Part shown: piece by piece, positions 7,352 to 10,228 of the stretch
Position numbering within the stretch: the stretch's first letter is position 1
Layout of the letters: each line of letters opens with the position of its first letter
Made by a program: the position numbers and the translations under genes
NCBI GenBank assembly: GCA_964389805.1
Contig: CAYMFU010000168.1
Coordinates: forward strand, 1-10,228
Source of the DNA: JAGTVG01 sp964389805
GTDB lineage: Bacteria; Bacteroidota; Bacteroidia; Cytophagales; Cyclobacteriaceae
DNA length: 10,228 nt
Direction of reading: 5' to 3'
Notes under the pieces: generated by a model
Told to the model about the DNA's origin: nothing
The model's input: the letters and a program-made list of their open reading frames with translations, nothing else
The model's database searches: none

Positions 7352-7380
7352 CCACAATTTCCTGAATTAAATTATTGTGG
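7352..7380 (+). promoter_or_regulatory. Possible leader hairpin upstream of the M14 peptidase
   Basis: CCACAAT (7352-7358) pairs perfectly with ATTGTGG (7374-7380) across a 15-base loop, ending 30 bases before the ATG at 7411. In RNA this could form a leader hairpin that leaves the start codon free. Seven base pairs with a long loop is only modestly stable. Confidence 0.28.
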
Positions 7381-7410
7381 AATGCCTTTATGTTTAAAAG
7401 AGAGTCTAAA

Positions 7411-9948
7411 ATGAAAAAGTGCACTATTTTAATTCTGCTTATAAGTCTTTTTTTGAATTTGAGAACCTGGTCCCAGGTCCCATTAACTTCACCTGAAGAA
7501 TATCTGGGATATAAACTTGGTACTGCCTTTACGCCACATTATAAGGTTACAGGGTATTTGGAAAAAATATCCGGCCAGACTTCAAAGGCTATATTCAGGG
7601 ATTATGGAGTAACCTATGAAGGAAGGCCATTGAATGTCTTGTTTATCTCCTCAGAAGAAAATATTGAAAACCTGGAAAACATCCGTCTTAATAATCTTCG
7701 TAAAGCTGGCGAATTGCCAGGAGAGCCGAATGAAGATGGAAAGATAATTGTATGGTTGAGTTATAATGTACACGGGGATGAAGCGAGTTCAACAGAGGCT
7801 GCATTGGCAACGGTCCATAAACTTCTTAGCGGAGGTGATGATGTTAACCGTTGGCTTGAGAACACAGTAGTGATCATCGATCCTTGTGTCAATCCGGATG
7901 GGAGAGACAGGTATGTTCACTGGTATAAAGAAAATAGATCCAACATTCTGTTGACGAATCCCATTGGAACTGCTCATGTTCAATCATGGCCTGGAGCAAG
8001 ATCGAATCATTATTTATTTGACCTGAACAGAGATTGGACCTGGTTGAGCCAGGTGGAATCTAAGAGTCGTATCATATTATATAACGAATGGTTGCCCCAG
8101 ATACATGTAGATTTTCACGAACAGTCCTATAACAGTCCTTATTATTTTGCCCCTGCAGCTCAACCTTATCATTCCTTAATAACAGAATGGCAAAAAGAAT
8201 TTCAGGTTGAAATAGGTAAGAACCATGCGAAATATTTTAATGAGAACAACTGGCTATATTTTACAAAAGAACGATTTGATCTCTTTTACCCTGGATATGG
8301 AGACACGTATCCGACTTTCAATGGTGCAATTGGCATGACCTATGAACAAGCCGGTAGTGGAAGGGCAGGATTAGGAATAAAGACTGAAACTGGTGATACA
8401 TTGACCTTACTTGACAGGTTGACGCATCATTATACAACCAGTATATCGACTATTGAAGTATCATCTGATAATGCTGTTGATCTTGAAAAGAACTATATCG
8501 AGTTCTTCAAGAATGCGCACAAACCGGTTGCTGATGGTTTTAATACATTTATTGTTAAAAGCCGAAATGGGAATAAGAGGATCCGGAAATTAATTGAATT
8601 GCTTGATCATCACCGGATCAAATACGGGCAGTTGAATAATTCCAAATCGACCAAAGGATTTGATTTTCATATGAACCGGAACGTACCCATTACTATTGAA
8701 TCATCCGATCTTTTAATCCCGGTTCAGCAGGCTAAATCAACACTTCTGAGGGTATTGTTTGAACCTGTTTCAACACTGGTAGATTCGATGACCTATGATA
8801 TTACCTCCTGGTCAATTCCATATGCCTTTGGACTGGAAACGTATGCGACTAAGCAAGTCATTAATTTTAACAAAAAAGGATTTTTTGATCAACCTATGAC
8901 AGGTTTAACACCTAAGGAAAAGTCATATGGGTTTGCGTTTACCCGAAATGCAATATCCGATATCAGAGTTTTATCTGAATTGCTATTACATGGTATGAAT
9001 GTTAGAACGAATTACACGGCACTCACCACGCAGGGTATCAGCTTTCCGGCTGGCAGTTTTTTTATTTTAATGGGAGACAACAAGAATTTTAAGGGTAATA
9101 CTCTGGGAATTATGACAGAAATATCTGAACAGTATGAGCTGGATATAATTCCGCTCAGCTCCGGTTTTTCTGATGACGGCCCTGATCTGGGCTCATCAAA
9201 GCTCAAGCTTTTAGATAATCAATTGAATGTAGGCGTATTGTATGGGGAGAATGTCTGGTCTAATAATGTTGGTGAAGTTTGGCATTTGTTTGAACAGGAT
9301 CTGCAATACCCTCTTATACGTTTAAACACAAGTTATTTTAGTGGGATAAACCTGAATGATATGGATGTGATTATCATTCCAGAGGGTTTTTATGGAAGTA
9401 TTTTGGATGAGGATCAGTTGAAGAAGTTGAATAACTGGGTTTTAAATGGCGGAAGACTAGTTGTAATTGGAAGGGCATTAAGATATTTTGCTGACAAGGA
9501 CCTGTTTAATCTAAAGCAATACCTGGACGAAGAAGAAAAGGAAGAAATAGAAAAGTTGCAAACAGATCCGGATTATTTGCGAAAATATGCAGAAGATGAG
9601 CGTTTATATATAAAGAATAAGATATATGGAGGTATTTATAAAACTCGTCTTGATAATAGTCATCCTATTGGTTTCGGGTACCCGGAATACTATTTCACAT
9701 TGAAAACGGTAGACAACAGGTATTCGGTTTTGGATAAAGGTTGGAATGTGGCTACGATTTCCGGTTCTCAAGATAAGGTAAGTGGATTTTCCGGCAGCAG
9801 CAGTCAGGCAAAAACATACAAGGCGCTAATCGTGGGAATGGAAGATAAGGGAGCCGGTGAGGTTGTATATTTTGTGGACAATCCTTTGTTCAGATCTTTC
9901 TGGGAGAATGGAAAGCTGATGTTCAGCAATGCCATATTCATGCCATAG
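7411..9948 (+). CDS. Secreted M14-family zinc carboxypeptidase-like protein with C-terminal GATase-like domain
   Basis: Predicted exported metallopeptidase of 845 residues. ATG 7411 is chosen because it gives a clean signal peptide: Lys2-Lys3, a hydrophobic stretch (about 5-17) and a likely signal peptidase I site near TWSQ (19-22). There is no lipobox. TTG 7375 or ATG 7390 would add a poor N-terminal tail. The M14 domain (about 30-350) has the zinc motif HGDE (His121, Glu124), NPDGRDRY (161-168), DLNRDW (Asn206, Arg207, matching the substrate-binding pair of carboxypeptidase A) and DFHEQ (His236 as likely third ligand; His232 is the alternative). Glu312 in GMTYEQAG is the likely general base. 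All expected catalytic positions are filled. Residues about 600-700 resemble a class I glutamine amidotransferase-like fold (NVGVLYGE, DVIIIPEG, NGGRLVVIG) without a cysteine nucleophile, so it is probably non-catalytic. No T9SS-type C-terminal sorting domain is evident. The substrate, peptide or cell-wall derived, cannot be told. Confidence 0.9.
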   Translation: MKKCTILILLISLFLNLRTWSQVPLTSPEEYLGYKLGTAFTPHYKVTGYLEKISGQTSKAIFRDYGVTYEGRPLNVLFISSEENIENLENIRLNNLRKAGELPGEPNEDGKIIVWLSYNVHGDEASSTEAALATVHKLLSGGDDVNRWLENTVVIIDPCVNPDGRDRYVHWYKENRSNILLTNPIGTAHVQSWPGARSNHYLFDLNRDWTWLSQVESKSRIILYNEWLPQIHVDFHEQSYNSPYYFAPAAQPYHSLITEWQKEFQVEIGKNHAKYFNENNWLYFTKERFDLFYPGYGDTYPTFNGAIGMTYEQAGSGRAGLGIKTETGDTLTLLDRLTHHYTTSISTIEVSSDNAVDLEKNYIEFFKNAHKPVADGFNTFIVKSRNGNKRIRKLIELLDHHRIKYGQLNNSKSTKGFDFHMNRNVPITIESSDLLIPVQQAKSTLLRVLFEPVSTLVDSMTYDITSWSIPYAFGLETYATKQVINFNKKGFFDQPMTGLTPKEKSYGFAFTRNAISDIRVLSELLLHGMNVRTNYTALTTQGISFPAGSFFILMGDNKNFKGNTLGIMTEISEQYELDIIPLSSGFSDDGPDLGSSKLKLLDNQLNVGVLYGENVWSNNVGEVWHLFEQDLQYPLIRLNTSYFSGINLNDMDVIIIPEGFYGSILDEDQLKKLNNWVLNGGRLVVIGRALRYFADKDLFNLKQYLDEEEKEEIEKLQTDPDYLRKYAEDERLYIKNKIYGGIYKTRLDNSHPIGFGYPEYYFTLKTVDNRYSVLDKGWNVATISGSQDKVSGFSGSSSQAKTYKALIVGMEDKGAGEVVYFVDNPLFRSFWENGKLMFSNAIFMP

Positions 9949-9990
9949 GGAGTAATTGTCCAATACCCTGGTCAGCTAGTAGTAATAAAT

Positions 9991-10228
9991 CTACCTTGCT
10001 GCAAAATTCTTCTTACCCTCTTCAAGAAAGTCAACGAAGTTCCTGATGTTCAGATCATATGCTTTTGGAGATACCAGTACATTTTCATCATTATCCAGAA
10101 GGACATAAAAGGGTTGCGCATTGTTATTGTATTTTGTGATCTGGAAATCAGCATTTTGTTTACCAATGGATTTTTTCACCTTATTGTCATAAGTAGAAGT
10201 ATACCAGGCGTTATCAGAAAGTGTGGTC
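9991..10228 (-). CDS. Thiol:disulfide interchange protein (DsbD-like), C-terminal end of the thioredoxin domain (5' truncated)
   Basis: The minus-strand frame is open from the right edge to TAG at 9991-9993, giving 78 complete visible codons; the true start lies outside, so the GTG at 10177-10179 is internal. The end includes DFQITKYNNNAQPFYVLLDN followed by DENVL and ends FVDFLEEGKKNFAAR. NxxAQPFYVLLD matches the cis-proline strand of thioredoxin folds as found at the C-terminus of Bacteroidota DsbD/CcdA-thioredoxin fusions, which carry electrons across the inner membrane to periplasmic thiols. The CxxC site and membrane segments would lie outside the window, so a standalone periplasmic thioredoxin-like protein is possible. 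It converges on the peptidase gene with 42 bases between stops, where I see no clear terminator hairpin. Confidence 0.72.
   Translation of the reverse strand, partial: TTLSDNAWYTSTYDNKVKKSIGKQNADFQITKYNNNAQPFYVLLDNDENVLVSPKAYDLNIRNFVDFLEEGKKNFAAR

Noticed and set aside
7375..7410. Upstream TTG and ATG starts for the peptidase
   Set aside because: Starting at 7375 or 7390 would place a charged tail before the signal peptide, and 7375 lies inside the leader hairpin; ATG 7411 gives a normal signal sequence.
1..10228. CRISPR arrays, tRNA or rRNA genes, insertion sequences, phage or defence genes
   Set aside because: I saw no regularly spaced repeats, tRNA-like cloverleaf, transposase motifs or terminal repeats; the window reads as ordinary chromosomal metabolism.

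Overview
This window looks like a piece of a Bacteroidota chromosome, probably a flavobacterial or cytophagal lineage. The reasons are AT-rich DNA, mostly weak or absent Shine-Dalgarno sequences, two matches to the Bacteroidota -7 promoter element TAnnTTTG, a DsbD-type C-terminus and a large exported M14 peptidase of a kind I associate with this phylum. No taxonomic marker gene is present, so the assignment is an inference.

Layout. Bases 2-151 hold the last 49 codons of a plus-strand TIM-barrel sugar isomerase/epimerase-like gene. It ends at a strong hairpin terminator (167-207) that can work in both directions. Bases 222-5634 are a tight minus-strand block for fatty acid beta-oxidation, transcribed in the order fadN-like (hydroxyacyl-CoA dehydrogenase plus enoyl-CoA hydratase), fadA (thiolase), fadE (acyl-CoA dehydrogenase). 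The gaps are only 22 and 12 bases. Upstream on the same strand is a MarR-family regulator (5771-6223). Divergent from it is a small soluble histidine kinase (6356-7114). A 296-base AT-rich gap with a promoter candidate and several inverted repeats then leads to a secreted M14 zinc carboxypeptidase-like protein (7411-9948). The window ends with the C-terminus of a minus-strand DsbD-like thiol:disulfide interchange protein (9991-10228), convergent with the peptidase.

How it fits together. FadE, FadN and FadA together provide all four steps of the beta-oxidation spiral: acyl-CoA dehydrogenation, enoyl-CoA hydration, 3-hydroxyacyl-CoA oxidation and thiolysis. Every catalytic residue I looked for is in place. 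The gene order matches the Bacillus subtilis fadNAE operon, but here a MarR protein sits where a local regulator would be expected. A 22-base inverted repeat next to the marR start codon is a plausible autoregulatory operator. The kinase, peptidase and DsbD-like genes have no evident link to fatty acid breakdown.

I did not find a convincing undescribed system. The best leads are the regulatory palindromes around marR and upstream of the peptidase, and the orphan kinase divergent from the fad regulator.
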